Source: Gynurincola endophyticus (GTDB lineage Bacteria > Bacteroidota > Bacteroidia > Chitinophagales > Chitinophagaceae). From it: DNA of 64,000 nucleotides. The notes beneath the pieces were generated by a model. The model saw nothing but the letters and a program-made list of their open reading frames with translations, did no database searches and was not told the origin of the DNA. The stretch covers positions 124,001 to 188,000 of the forward strand of contig NZ_RCWL01000007.1 of NCBI RefSeq assembly GCF_003991195.1. The letters are read 5' to 3'. Shown here piece after piece: positions 35,307 through 44,084 of the stretch. A program made the translations under genes and the position numbers. Position 1 is the stretch's first letter; the number at the start of each line of letters is the position of its first letter.

Positions 35307-36370
35307 TGCAAAACTTTTCAAAAAAAATAATGATTACAGGTGGAGCCGGATTTATCGGCTCCCATGTAGTTCGTTTGTTTGTTAATAATTACCCTGATTA
35401 TTTAATCGTTAATTATGACGCATTAACTTATGCAGGTAATTTAAATAATTTGAAAGATATAGAATCGTCAGCCAATTACCGCTTCGAAAAAGGCGATATT
35501 CAAGACGAAAATCTCGTAAAAGAACTGTTCGAAAAATATCAGTTCGACGGTGTTATTCACCTGGCTGCAGAATCACATGTAGATCGTTCTATTCTTGATC
35601 CGCTGGCATTTGTAAAAACAAATGTACTCGGAACCGTTAATCTTTTAAATGTTGCAAAGAATTTTTGGAAGAACGATTATAATGGTAAAAGATTCTATCA
35701 TGTTTCAACCGATGAAGTGTATGGTTCTTTAGGACAGGAAGGTTTCTTTACCGAAACCACTGCTTATGACCCACGCTCTCCTTACTCTGCTTCTAAAGCA
35801 TCGTCTGATCATTTTGTAAGAGCTTATCATCATACCTACGGATTACCGGTGGTAGTAAGTAATTGCTCTAATAATTATGGTTCTTATCATTTTCCTGAGA
35901 AGCTGATTCCGCTAATGATCAATAACATTGTTCATAGTAAGCCGCTACCGGTTTATGGTAAAGGTGATAATATCCGCGACTGGTTGTTTGTTGAAGACCA
36001 CGCCCGTGCTATTGATATTATTTTTCATAAAGGCAGTAATGGCGATACTTATAATATCGGCGGTTTCAATGAATGGAAAAATATCGACCTGGTACATTTA
36101 TTATGTGCAGTAATGGATGAGAAACTGAACCGTGCCGCTGGTACCAGTGCAAAACTTATTCAGTTCGTTACCGATCGTCCAGGTCACGATATGAGGTATG
36201 CAATTGATGCTACTAAACTGAATAAAGAATTAGGATGGCAACCTTCTCTTCAGTTTGAAGAAGGACTGCGTAAAACTGTTGATTGGTATCTATCAAACGA
36301 AGATTGGATCAAAAATGTAACTTCTGGTGATTATCAATCTTATTACCAGAAACAATATTCAGACAGATAA
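35306..36370 (+). CDS. rmlB: dTDP-glucose 4,6-dehydratase
   Basis: Second enzyme of the dTDP-rhamnose route. NAD loop GGAGFIGSHVVR, HLAAESHVDRSI, the active-site HVSTDEVYGSLG and YSASKASSDH (YxxxK), and NCSNNYG are all clear. The ATG at 35306 overlaps the stop of the previous gene; a frame opening 12 bp earlier is less likely. 354 residues, normal. The next two genes complete the pathway except for RmlA. Confidence 0.96.
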   Translation: MQNFSKKIMITGGAGFIGSHVVRLFVNNYPDYLIVNYDALTYAGNLNNLKDIESSANYRFEKGDIQDENLVKELFEKYQFDGVIHLAAESHVDRSILDPLAFVKTNVLGTVNLLNVAKNFWKNDYNGKRFYHVSTDEVYGSLGQEGFFTETTAYDPRSPYSASKASSDHFVRAYHHTYGLPVVVSNCSNNYGSYHFPEKLIPLMINNIVHSKPLPVYGKGDNIRDWLFVEDHARAIDIIFHKGSNGDTYNIGGFNEWKNIDLVHLLCAVMDEKLNRAAGTSAKLIQFVTDRPGHDMRYAIDATKLNKELGWQPSLQFEEGLRKTVDWYLSNEDWIKNVTSGDYQSYYQKQYSDR

Positions 36371-36380
36371 AAGTTGAACG

Positions 36381-36959
36381 ATGCCTTTCATTAATACAGA
36401 TATCCCTGATCTAAAAATATTTGAACCTGCTGTTTTTGGTGACAGTAGAGGAGCTTTTTTTGAATCATATAATTATAAAACATTTTTAGATGCCGGCATC
36501 AGTGCCGTGTTTGTGCAGGATAATCAATCTGAATCTACTTACGGAGTAGTAAGGGGATTGCATTATCAGCGTGGTGAATACGCCCAGTCTAAACTGGTGC
36601 GCGTACTGGAAGGCGTTATATATGATGTTGCCGTTGATCTGAGAAAAGATTCTCCTACTTATAAACAAAGTTTTTGTGTCGAACTATCAGCTCACAACAA
36701 AAAGCAATTGTATGTTCCTAAAGGTTTTGCACACGGATTTTCCGTATTAAGTGAAAAAGCAGTGGTGATGTACAAATGTGACCAGTTCTATAATAAGGAA
36801 AGTGAAGGTGGAATTATTTATAATGACCCGTCACTCAACATTGATTGGAAAGTGCCGGCTGATAAAATGATTGTTTCTGAAAAAGATGTGATATTACCTC
36901 AGCTCGCTGATGCGAAATATGACTTTGTTTACTTAAAGGATCTTTTCAAAAATATATAA
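36381..36959 (+). CDS. rmlC: dTDP-4-dehydrorhamnose 3,5-epimerase
   Basis: 192-residue cupin-like epimerase. VRGLHYQ carries the catalytic His, followed by KLVRVLEGVIYDVAVDLR, YVPKGFAHGFSVLSE and DPSLNIDW. It works between RmlB and RmlD in the dTDP-L-rhamnose pathway. Same operon, short gaps on both sides. Confidence 0.96.
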   Translation: MPFINTDIPDLKIFEPAVFGDSRGAFFESYNYKTFLDAGISAVFVQDNQSESTYGVVRGLHYQRGEYAQSKLVRVLEGVIYDVAVDLRKDSPTYKQSFCVELSAHNKKQLYVPKGFAHGFSVLSEKAVVMYKCDQFYNKESEGGIIYNDPSLNIDWKVPADKMIVSEKDVILPQLADAKYDFVYLKDLFKNI

Positions 36960-36968
36960 TTTTCCATT

Positions 36969-37850
36969 TTGAGCCTTATCCAAAATATATTAATAACCGG
37001 AGGTAACGGTCAGGTGGCACAAGCATTGAGTTCTTTGCTTGCGCCCTGGGAAGACCTCCAGTTGTTTTTTGAAAACAGAACCAATCTGCCAATCGATAAT
37101 GAAGAGGTTTTACGTAATTGGTTCTCTGTTAACAAACCTAAATTCTGTATTAATACTGCGGCTTACACCGCCGTTGATAAAGCTGAATCCGATCAGGAAA
37201 ATGCCTACAGAATCAATGCTACAGCAGTTGGTTTACTCGCAAAAATCTGTGCAGAGTACAATACCAAACTCATCCATATTTCTACCGATTATGTTTTTGA
37301 CGGCACCTCATCCGAACCTTTAAAAGAAGACGCCCCAACTGGTCCTATCAGTGTATACGGCGCCAGTAAACTGGCAGGTGAACATGCTGCCCGCGAAGCA
37401 AACCCCGACGTTATTATCATTCGTACGGCCTGGGTATATTCTATTTTCGGAAACAACTTCGTTAAAACAATGGTTCGGCTGATGAATGAACGCGATCACC
37501 TGAATGTGGTGAATGATCAGATCGGCGCTCCTACATATGCTGTAGATCTCGCAGCTGCTATTCAGAAAATTATTAATGATAGCGCCTTTCAATCACATTA
37601 CTGGAAACCGGGCATTTATCATTATTCCAACACCGGTAAAATCAGCTGGTTTGATTTTGCAAAAGCTATTGCTGCTATTATTGAAGCCAAAACAACCGTT
37701 GAAGGTATACCTACCGCAGCGTATCCTACTCCGGCCAGAAGACCCGCTTTCTCACTGTTAGATACTACCAAAATTCAGGAAGTATATCAGGTACAAGTAC
37801 CTGAATGGAAACAAAGTTTAGAAAAATGCCTGCGCTTACTTACAAAGTAA
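36969..37850 (+). CDS. rmlD: dTDP-4-dehydrorhamnose reductase
   Basis: 293 residues. Last step to dTDP-L-rhamnose. NADPH loop ITGGNGQVAQAL, NTAAYTAVDKAE, STDYVFDG and YGASKLAGE (YxxxK) define the family. The frame starts at TTG (36969), 9 bp after rmlC, as no ATG fits. RmlA is not present in the cluster or window, so dTDP-glucose must be supplied from elsewhere. Confidence 0.95.
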   Translation: MSLIQNILITGGNGQVAQALSSLLAPWEDLQLFFENRTNLPIDNEEVLRNWFSVNKPKFCINTAAYTAVDKAESDQENAYRINATAVGLLAKICAEYNTKLIHISTDYVFDGTSSEPLKEDAPTGPISVYGASKLAGEHAAREANPDVIIIRTAWVYSIFGNNFVKTMVRLMNERDHLNVVNDQIGAPTYAVDLAAAIQKIINDSAFQSHYWKPGIYHYSNTGKISWFDFAKAIAAIIEAKTTVEGIPTAAYPTPARRPAFSLLDTTKIQEVYQVQVPEWKQSLEKCLRLLTK

Positions 37851-37868
37851 CCGGCAAAATCTACGATT

Positions 37869-39083
37869 ATGAGTTACAAAAATTGTGATATTATTTGTTT
37901 TACCTTATCGCGTTGGGATTCTTTCATTTCTTCGCCAGCTTTGGCGTTGGCAAAAGAGTTTGCTAAAAATCACCGTGTATTTTATGTAGAACATCCATAT
38001 TCGTGGAAGGACTATTATAAAGAGAAAAATTCTCCTGCAATTCAGAACCGCAAAGCTGCGTTGCTGAAAGGAAAAAACATTTATACTAATCCTGAAACAT
38101 TACCGGCTAATATTACGATTGTAACCCCGAAACTGACTTTGCCGATTAATTTTTTACCCAAAGGAAGCCTCTATGAAACTTTGAGTAAAAAGAATGATAA
38201 AGTTGTTTTAGATGCTATCAGAAGAACCATTAAAGATTTTAAACTCACCAACTACGTTTATATCAACTTCTTTGATCCCTATTTTGTGCGTTCGCTTCCG
38301 GCGGATATAAAACCTTTATGTTCGGTGTATCAGTCAATGGATGATATCTCACAGGTAGGATACTCGAATCGTCATGGTACCAGACTGGAAGAAGAGATTA
38401 TCAGAAACTTTGATATCACTTTATGTACATCGAAAGAGCTTACACGGTTAAAATCTCCTTTTAATAAAAATGTATTCTTTCACCCGAATGCTGCAGATAT
38501 CGACGTTTTTTCCAAAGCGGTGAATGAAACTTTACCGATTCCTGAAGAAATAAAAGATATTACTACACCAATCATCGGGTATACGGGAAGTATTGAATAT
38601 CGCTCAGACTTTGAGCTACTCAGAAAAATCGCTGAAACTCATACCGATAAAACGTTGGTTTTTGTAGGACCCATTCAGGGGTCTGAAGTAGATGAGTATG
38701 GGCTGAAAAGCTTACCGAATGTTCGCTTTATAGGTTCCCGGAAAATAGATCAGTTACCACCTTTTTTACAACGATTTGATTGTGTGATCATACCGTTCAA
38801 AAAGAATACATTAACGAAAAGTATTTATCCTCTTAAAATTAATGAATACCTGGCTGCGGGTAAACCGATTATTGCTACTCACTTTTCTGAAGATATTTAT
38901 AGCTTCAATGATGTTGCATATGTGGTAGATGATCATGAATCTTTCTTAACAACGATTGATCAGGCTATCCGCGAGAATAATGAGGAAAGAGTAATTGCAC
39001 GCACAAAAAAAGCAGCCCAGAATACCTGGACTGCCCGTGTTGAACAGTTTTGGAATATCTTAAACAGGGTAAAACCGGTTTAA
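37869..39083 (+). CDS. Glycosyltransferase (group 1, TuaH-like)
   Basis: 404 residues. The N-terminal part (DIICFTLSRWDSFISSPALALAKEFA, cited as positions 7-32) and FYVEHPYSWK resemble TuaH-type and UDP-sugar glycosyltransferases. The C-terminal GT-B half has IIGYTGSIEYRSDFEL, TLVFVGPIQG and YPLKINEYLAAGKPIIAT, which binds the donor. It is the last gene of the polysaccharide operon and probably adds one of the sugars made upstream. The stop overlaps that of the convergent Spy-like gene by 4 bases. Confidence 0.85.
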   Translation: MSYKNCDIICFTLSRWDSFISSPALALAKEFAKNHRVFYVEHPYSWKDYYKEKNSPAIQNRKAALLKGKNIYTNPETLPANITIVTPKLTLPINFLPKGSLYETLSKKNDKVVLDAIRRTIKDFKLTNYVYINFFDPYFVRSLPADIKPLCSVYQSMDDISQVGYSNRHGTRLEEEIIRNFDITLCTSKELTRLKSPFNKNVFFHPNAADIDVFSKAVNETLPIPEEIKDITTPIIGYTGSIEYRSDFELLRKIAETHTDKTLVFVGPIQGSEVDEYGLKSLPNVRFIGSRKIDQLPPFLQRFDCVIIPFKKNTLTKSIYPLKINEYLAAGKPIIATHFSEDIYSFNDVAYVVDDHESFLTTIDQAIRENNEERVIARTKKAAQNTWTARVEQFWNILNRVKPV

Positions 39084-39655
39084 GGCTTAGGAATATGATT
39101 CTCAATCGGATAATTTCTTTTCTCATTTTTGGATGTATCACCAGGACGGCCGTTTTTGCTGTTATTATTCGGCATTCGGCGCGGATCTACCATTCTGTTA
39201 ATAATTTCCTGCGTAATGGTATCATACTTAGCTGCCTGTTCAGGCGTACAGATATTTTTTACCTGACGGAAATGATTAAAAGTTCTTCTGTCTAATCTGG
39301 CCTGTACCAAACCTATATTTGCAGCCAGTTGGCTGATCTGGGCAGAATCAATATGGTCATTTTTCAACTCATTAAAAAAGTTGCGTCTGAGGGTTTTTAC
39401 AGAATCCATTAAGATAAACTGTTGCTTCACAAACTTGTCTCTTAATTCATAATAAGCTTTCTGCTGAACTGAATCAAAGCCTAGTTCACGCACTACAAAC
39501 TTACCCATACCACCTCTGTTTTCACCTCCATTATGATAATGGGGCTTTTCTTCAGTTTTTTTCATGGACCACATGAAACTTAAAGAGGTAATATTGGTAA
39601 TTACTAAAGCGATAATAGCAAAAATCAATATCTTCTGTCTGTTACTTTCTTTCAT
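39080..39655 (-). CDS. Spy/CpxP-like periplasmic protein with N-terminal membrane anchor
   Basis: 191 residues. One N-terminal membrane helix (ILIFAIIALVITNITSLSFM), a His/Gly-rich linker and a helical part (AYYELRDKF, LRRNFFNELKND, CTPEQAAKYDTI) give the pattern of heavy-metal-sensor or Spy-like chaperones. It is the last gene of an ECF sigma operon and overlaps the gene before it as TAATG. It may sense or buffer envelope stress (inference). Confidence 0.75.
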   Translation of the reverse strand: MKESNRQKILIFAIIALVITNITSLSFMWSMKKTEEKPHYHNGGENRGGMGKFVVRELGFDSVQQKAYYELRDKFVKQQFILMDSVKTLRRNFFNELKNDHIDSAQISQLAANIGLVQARLDRRTFNHFRQVKNICTPEQAAKYDTITQEIINRMVDPRRMPNNNSKNGRPGDTSKNEKRNYPIENHIPKP

Positions 39656-39978
39656 TATTGACTTGGAATTTCATCGTATACAGAATAACTACTTACATTA
39701 TATTCGTTGGCAATGACGGTAGCTATTTCCTGGATATCTGATGTTGAACTTTCAGTGTCGGTCATTCGGACAATGGTCATAACATTTAACGTCAACACCA
39801 AAGCTACTACTGACATAGCCACAGCCGGATTGGTTAAAAATCGAATGACAGGCGACTGTTGACGCTCTTTTTCGATTTTAGCCATCAGGCGAGTATAAAA
39901 GAAAGCCGGGGCAGATGCTCTTTGCATCCCTTTCAGGCTGTCTAAATACTCATCTTCTATGTTGTAATTTTTTTCCAT
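39655..39978 (-). CDS. Small membrane protein, probable anti-sigma factor
   Basis: 107 residues. The soluble N-terminal half (EDEYLDSLKGMQRASAPAFF) is followed by a single membrane helix (AVAMSVVALVLTLNVMTIV) and a short periplasmic end. No zinc motif is seen. Its place directly after an ECF sigma gene suggests it holds the sigma factor at the membrane. Not proven. Confidence 0.7.
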   Translation of the reverse strand: MEKNYNIEDEYLDSLKGMQRASAPAFFYTRLMAKIEKERQQSPVIRFLTNPAVAMSVVALVLTLNVMTIVRMTDTESSTSDIQEIATVIANEYNVSSYSVYDEIPSQ

Positions 39979-40039
39979 TGGCTTGAAATTAGGTAATTCC
40001 TACTTATAAGACGTCATGTGGAAATAAAAACTTGCGCGG

Positions 40040-40606
40040 CTAACGAATATTGTTTTTGTTTAATGTTTTTTTAAGATTTTGCCGGGCCCGGAAAAGGAGA
40101 GATTCTACTGCCGACACGGATAGCTGCATGATTTGAGCTATTTCCTGGTAGGATAATTCTTCTGTATGATGTAAAATAAACGCAGTTTTTTGATTATCAG
40201 GTAGTTTCTTGACAATTTGGAACACGGCTGCCGCCTGCTCTTTTTTGTCATAAGCCACTCCGGGATGATAAAAGTCAACCGGATCGTGGATCAATTCATT
40301 GTTTTCGCCGAATAGTGAACTGATCAGGGCGAACCTTTTTTTTCTTTTTTTGTTTCGTAAAAAATCCAACGACTTGGTACTGGTAATGCGGTATAACCAG
40401 GTGGATAGCTTCGATTCTCCTTTAAATTGGCCGATAGATTTGTAAACCTGTATAAAAACATCCTGAGAAATATCCTCTGCATCGGCCTCGTTCTGTACAA
40501 AGCCCAAGGCTGTGTTGTACACCAGGTCCTGATAGGTGGCTACCAGCTCCTTGAAGGCAGTCGGATTACCCTCTTGCAGTTGTTGTATAATATTACTCTC
40601 TGTCAA
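40040..40606 (-). CDS. ECF-type RNA polymerase sigma factor
   Basis: 188 residues. Region 2 (FKELVATYQDLVYNTALGFV, DISQDVFIQVYKSI, KLSTWLYRITSTKSLD) and region 4 (LPDNQKTAFILHHTEELSYQEIAQIM, LLFRARQNLKK) are complete. It starts at TTG; no ATG lies in frame nearby. First gene of a sigma / membrane protein / Spy-like operon likely devoted to envelope stress (inference). Confidence 0.92.
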   Translation of the reverse strand: MTESNIIQQLQEGNPTAFKELVATYQDLVYNTALGFVQNEADAEDISQDVFIQVYKSIGQFKGESKLSTWLYRITSTKSLDFLRNKKRKKRFALISSLFGENNELIHDPVDFYHPGVAYDKKEQAAAVFQIVKKLPDNQKTAFILHHTEELSYQEIAQIMQLSVSAVESLLFRARQNLKKTLNKNNIR

Positions 40607-41545
40607 GTTAGTGTTGGCTTAAATCTTCTGAAACGAAACCCTCCTGAAATTAGGTAAAAAAAAATAAGTTCTCCTCTTTTCTTAAAATCTTAGAGTAATC
40701 CTGATTTTTTATCGACCAAAGACATCTTTTCGCCCACTTATCAATCCACTTTACAGTGCTTCGGCCACTACCTGCTACCTTTTCTGGTATTCAAAAAAAT
40801 TCCTTCTTATATTGATGAGTTTGTCGGTAACTTGGTTGCCTTCAAAAAAACTATTTTCTCAAAAAGAGATTTCTTACATTATTCCCTACTCGTTTCAACT
40901 GCCACTTCATGGTTTAAAAGCAGTTAATCCGGTTTATTCAGTTTTTGAAGATAAGTGCTGCATGTATTCAGAAAACGAGGGGATAAGGCTAGATTGTCAT
41001 ACCACGGTTTATCTTGATAACTCTACAGCTTAAACAATTAACGCTTTGCTTCATAAAAATACTGCCGGAGATTTTTGATGAAAATTTAGATGTTTATGTT
41101 TTCAGAATTAATAGACACTCCTTACTATTAATTAAAAAAAATAATTCTGTTTTATTTGCCATACAGATTTTATAATAAAATTGTTTGTTGTGCAGCTATA
41201 AGGGGTATAAATCTGTGAATCTTTATCAGAATGATTGCAATCGATATTTGTAAAGTTTTGAATTGAATTTTTCTACTGTTGATGCTAACTGGTTACAGGC
41301 TTCAGATAATTATGTTTTAAAGCCAGTGGTGTGCAAAGGGTTAAAAAATTGTTGTTATTTCAGCAAAAGAATTCCTGATTTTATCAGGAAATTATAATAA
41401 TAAATAATTTGAATAATATTGATTTTTAGAACATTAATCACGTAAATGCATTACTATATAATTTAAATAGCAATATCAGAACAATGATAATTTATGTCAA
41501 TAAGTATCATTGTTATTTTGAATAACAGTTTCAGGTAAAGGTATT
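40607..41545. other. 939-bp region without a supported gene
   Basis: The longest gap in the window, AT-rich. A 73-codon frame at 40812-41033 starts at TTG and matches nothing I know. A hairpin at 41370-41393 may end the cassette to its right. The rest shows no clear signal. It could hide a small RNA or remains of lost genes. Confidence 0.55.
41370..41393 (-). terminator. Possible terminator of the fulvocin-like cassette
   Basis: The 8-bp stem TTCCTGAT / ATCAGGAA is followed leftward by a short T-rich stretch (TTCTTTT on the reverse strand). It lies 150 bp beyond the DUF1573 gene. Confidence 0.45.
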
Positions 41546-41935
41546 TTACTTTTTCACGTCTGCAGTCAGATACAGGAGGTGGTAAGGATCAGTAGTATTG
41601 CACTCTACTACGATTGTTTTTACAATTATTCCAATATCTGATGTAGATGAATAGGTAACACTTAATAGTGCAGAGTCTCCAGGAATTATATTTTTTTTAC
41701 TAACTTCAGCAACAGTACATCCACATTCTGTACCTATGTTCAGAATTTTCAGGGTATCACTGCCTGGATTGTATACAGTAAAGCTTAAATAAGCTGTATC
41801 ATTTTGATGAATGGCACCAATATTTACAGAGTCATTTTTAGTGGAAAAAATTGCATTTGATTTATGCTCTTGTTCTGAGTTTTTGCAACTTAAAAAGGCT
41901 GTTGCCATAAAAAATAAAAAAAAGAACCTATTCAT
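41546..41935 (-). CDS. DUF1573 lipoprotein
   Basis: 129 residues. A lipoprotein signal peptide (FMATAFLSCKNS) is followed by a single DUF1573 Ig-like domain (VNIGAIHQNDTAYLSFTVYN, IGTECGCTVAEVSK). The CGC motif is the usual mark of the family in Bacteroidota. It overlaps the end of the upstream membrane-thioredoxin gene by 8 bp, so it is co-translated with a redox protein next to a cysteine-rich lipoprotein. Function unknown. Confidence 0.88.
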   Translation of the reverse strand: MNRFFFLFFMATAFLSCKNSEQEHKSNAIFSTKNDSVNIGAIHQNDTAYLSFTVYNPGSDTLKILNIGTECGCTVAEVSKKNIIPGDSALLSVTYSSTSDIGIIVKTIVVECNTTDPYHLLYLTADVKK

Positions 41936-42809
41936 CCAACAAGGTTTTGATTTTAAAAATGTTTTCTGCTAAATAAACTTCCTTAATGTTATCACTAAAT
42001 CCGTTTAATGTATATCTTATGAATCCATTTTTGTCAATAATGAATTCAGTAGGGTAGCCATTTACTTTTAATCTGTTGGCTATGGAGTCGTTTTTATCGT
42101 AAAATCTATTTAAAGAGCCTTCTTCTTTACAGGTTTCAATGTAAGTACTGAAATCGTCTGCTAATCCTGATTGAATGTAGATGATATAAAAGTTTGGGTG
42201 ATTAATTTTTTCTTTTAAATCCATTATAATCGGATTCTTTATTTTACAGGGAGCGCAATTCTTGAAGTAAAATTCAATCAGATATACGTTACCCTTAATG
42301 AAATCAATAGGTTTGTAAGAGCCGTTGTTGTCAATTACTTTAGTATTACTTATTAAATCGTTTACATGTATATTTGTAAGAATACTTTTATCAAGGCTTT
42401 TAAAGATGAAGACCGGTCGTATTAAAAAAAGCGTGGTGTAAAAAAAGACCCCTAAAATAGTAATGGATGCAAACTTGTAGAAAGGTTTTAAATCGTAAGT
42501 TTTATATCCTGTATAATATGAGATCGCTAAGAAAATCATATTTATCCCATTAATAAAGAGTAACTGCCATCCGAATATTATTACTGAAGCGCCTAATAAA
42601 AATGTTGTAAATATGAATGTCCAAAATATTTTTTTTTCAAAAGAAAAATATCTCATGAATAAACCAACAGAAAAGTAAATCAGCATAAATGCCAAAGGAG
42701 TTAGCCAAAATAATTTGAATGTTGATGTATAGCTGCACAAAATGAAAAGACAAAGTGCTGCTATAATTGTTATAATAACCGTTACTATATTCTTTATATA
42801 TATATTCAT
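41928..42809 (-). CDS. Membrane protein fused to a TlpA/thioredoxin-like domain
   Basis: 293 residues. Five membrane helices fill the first 135 residues. The C-terminal half is a thioredoxin-like domain with the redox motif CAPC (C185, C188) in YFKNCAPCKIKN, then GYPTEFIIDKNGF with the cis-Pro region. It probably makes, breaks or isomerises disulfides on the periplasmic side. The start MNIYIKNIV was chosen; a frame 21 bp longer is less likely. It sits between a lipoprotein with eight C-terminal cysteines and a DUF1573 lipoprotein, which suggests it handles their cysteines (inference). Confidence 0.85.
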   Translation of the reverse strand: MNIYIKNIVTVIITIIAALCLFILCSYTSTFKLFWLTPLAFMLIYFSVGLFMRYFSFEKKIFWTFIFTTFLLGASVIIFGWQLLFINGINMIFLAISYYTGYKTYDLKPFYKFASITILGVFFYTTLFLIRPVFIFKSLDKSILTNIHVNDLISNTKVIDNNGSYKPIDFIKGNVYLIEFYFKNCAPCKIKNPIIMDLKEKINHPNFYIIYIQSGLADDFSTYIETCKEEGSLNRFYDKNDSIANRLKVNGYPTEFIIDKNGFIRYTLNGFSDNIKEVYLAENIFKIKTLLDE

Positions 42810-42845
42810 TTTTTGGATTCTGCAATACAAGAATAGGTGGCAGAA

Positions 42846-43529
42846 TTAGTCTACTGGTGCAATCACTCCTGCTTCACAAATACCGTCACATTGCTGCGAC
42901 CACAGCCATCCGCAACCACTACTGTGTTCATTACAACCTGCCGCACTCTGACAAGAAAATATAATGGGGGGTAAATCTGGGTTTTGTGAATTGTATCTAC
43001 TACAAAAATCTGAACTCTGGCTACATGAGCAATCCGGCTTAATGGCTACAGCTAGATATTCTTTCGTATTATTGTCATTCTTTTTAACATTTATATTTTT
43101 TTCTAAAATAACTATTGGTTGATTTGAAATATTATTGAATATTTCACTAAGTTGAATTGGTGTAAATGACTGTGTAACTTTATACTTCCAAATGTGAAAA
43201 TTCTTATTATTTACTAAGGACCCTTCCGTTTCAAAAGCATGTGCATTAATAAAATTTATTGCCTCATGAATTAGTTCAATTTGATTTTTATCAAATTGAT
43301 TGTTCTCTATGGCTAATTTCAAATTGGCCTGCCACACAAAAGCTTTTTCTTCGGGTGACATCATTAAGAAAGCGATTTTTTTCTCATTTCTATGTTCCAT
43401 TTTTGCAATTGATTCGAATTTTCTGAAATTTGAATCATGTAAAATATTGTCGAACGTTTCTTTATTTGTTGTGCATGCACTTAATGCAAACAAAATAAAA
43501 ATTGAATAGAGAAATGATGAAACTTTCAT
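42846..43529 (-). CDS. Fulvocin C-related cysteine-rich lipoprotein
   Basis: 227 residues. A lipoprotein signal peptide ends in LSACTTN (lipidated C19). Then come a helical middle part (about 25-160) and a C-terminal tail with eight cysteines: 167, 169, 176, 193, 199, 206, 214 and 218. The tail pattern (DCSCSQSSDFC, then GCGWLW and CDGIC) resembles, from memory, fulvocin C, a 45-residue, four-disulfide bacteriocin of Myxococcus fulvus. Bacteroidota proteins of this kind are annotated as fulvocin C-related, without a proven function. It may be a precursor whose tail is released, or a disulfide-rich surface protein. First gene of a three-gene cassette with its own redox protein. Confidence 0.8.
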   Translation of the reverse strand: MKVSSFLYSIFILFALSACTTNKETFDNILHDSNFRKFESIAKMEHRNEKKIAFLMMSPEEKAFVWQANLKLAIENNQFDKNQIELIHEAINFINAHAFETEGSLVNNKNFHIWKYKVTQSFTPIQLSEIFNNISNQPIVILEKNINVKKNDNNTKEYLAVAIKPDCSCSQSSDFCSRYNSQNPDLPPIIFSCQSAAGCNEHSSGCGWLWSQQCDGICEAGVIAPVD

Positions 43530-43832
43530 ATGATTGATAAATTTTAATAAATATAAATTAGTGTATTCTATTAATTGAATATTAATTATTTATAGATATA
43601 ATTGCATGTGCACTAACGATATAGAATCAGTGATTTGTTAAAAATTTTCAGCTGTTAAAAGAAATTCTTACCTGTAGATGTGATTCGTTCAGAGAGATAT
43701 AAGTCAGCTATGCAAATCATAGATGTTTTAATTGCTGATGAAATGAAAGGTTATAGAGCTGTGCTTTAAGTTATATCGGCTTTTAGAGTTTGCCTCAATT
43801 AATGATATTTAATAGCTGAAAACGATGGAGGT
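43530..43832. other. Intergenic region between fulvocin-like cassette and tRNA-Gln array
   Basis: AT-rich, with no gene and no recognisable promoter of the TAnnTTTG type. Confidence 0.55.
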
Positions 43833-43902
43833 TGCCCGACCTGGATTCGAACCAAGACAAACAGAACCAAAATCTGTCGTACTACCATTATACTATCGGG
43901 CA
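43833..43902 (-). tRNA. tRNA-Gln (anticodon TTG), copy distal to promoter
   Basis: The cloverleaf is complete: acceptor stem TGCCCGA / TCGGGCA, anticodon loop TTTTGGT with anticodon TTG, T-loop TTCGAAT. CCA is not encoded. Identical to the next two copies. Confidence 0.95.
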
Positions 43903-43958
43903 AAAGAACGAAGTGTTCATAAAATTAAAAGAGGTCGATAAAATCGACCTCTGAATGT

Positions 43959-44028
43959 TGCCCGACCTGGATTCGAACCAAGACAAACAGAACCAAAATC
44001 TGTCGTACTACCATTATACTATCGGGCA
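43959..44028 (-). tRNA. tRNA-Gln (anticodon TTG), middle copy
   Basis: Identical in sequence to the other two copies; same 126-bp repeat unit. Confidence 0.95.
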
Positions 44029-44084
44029 AAAGAACGAAGTGTTCATAAAATTAAAAGAGGTCGATAAAATCGACCTCTGAATGT

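Noticed and set aside
40812-41033. 73-codon open frame in the large gap
   Set aside because: TTG start, no known motif, no promoter or ribosome-binding site; probably chance.
40607-43902. Integrated island at tRNA-Gln with att repeats
   Set aside because: The cassette lies on the 3' side of the tRNA, but no copy of the tRNA end was found in the gap on the far side and no integrase is present.
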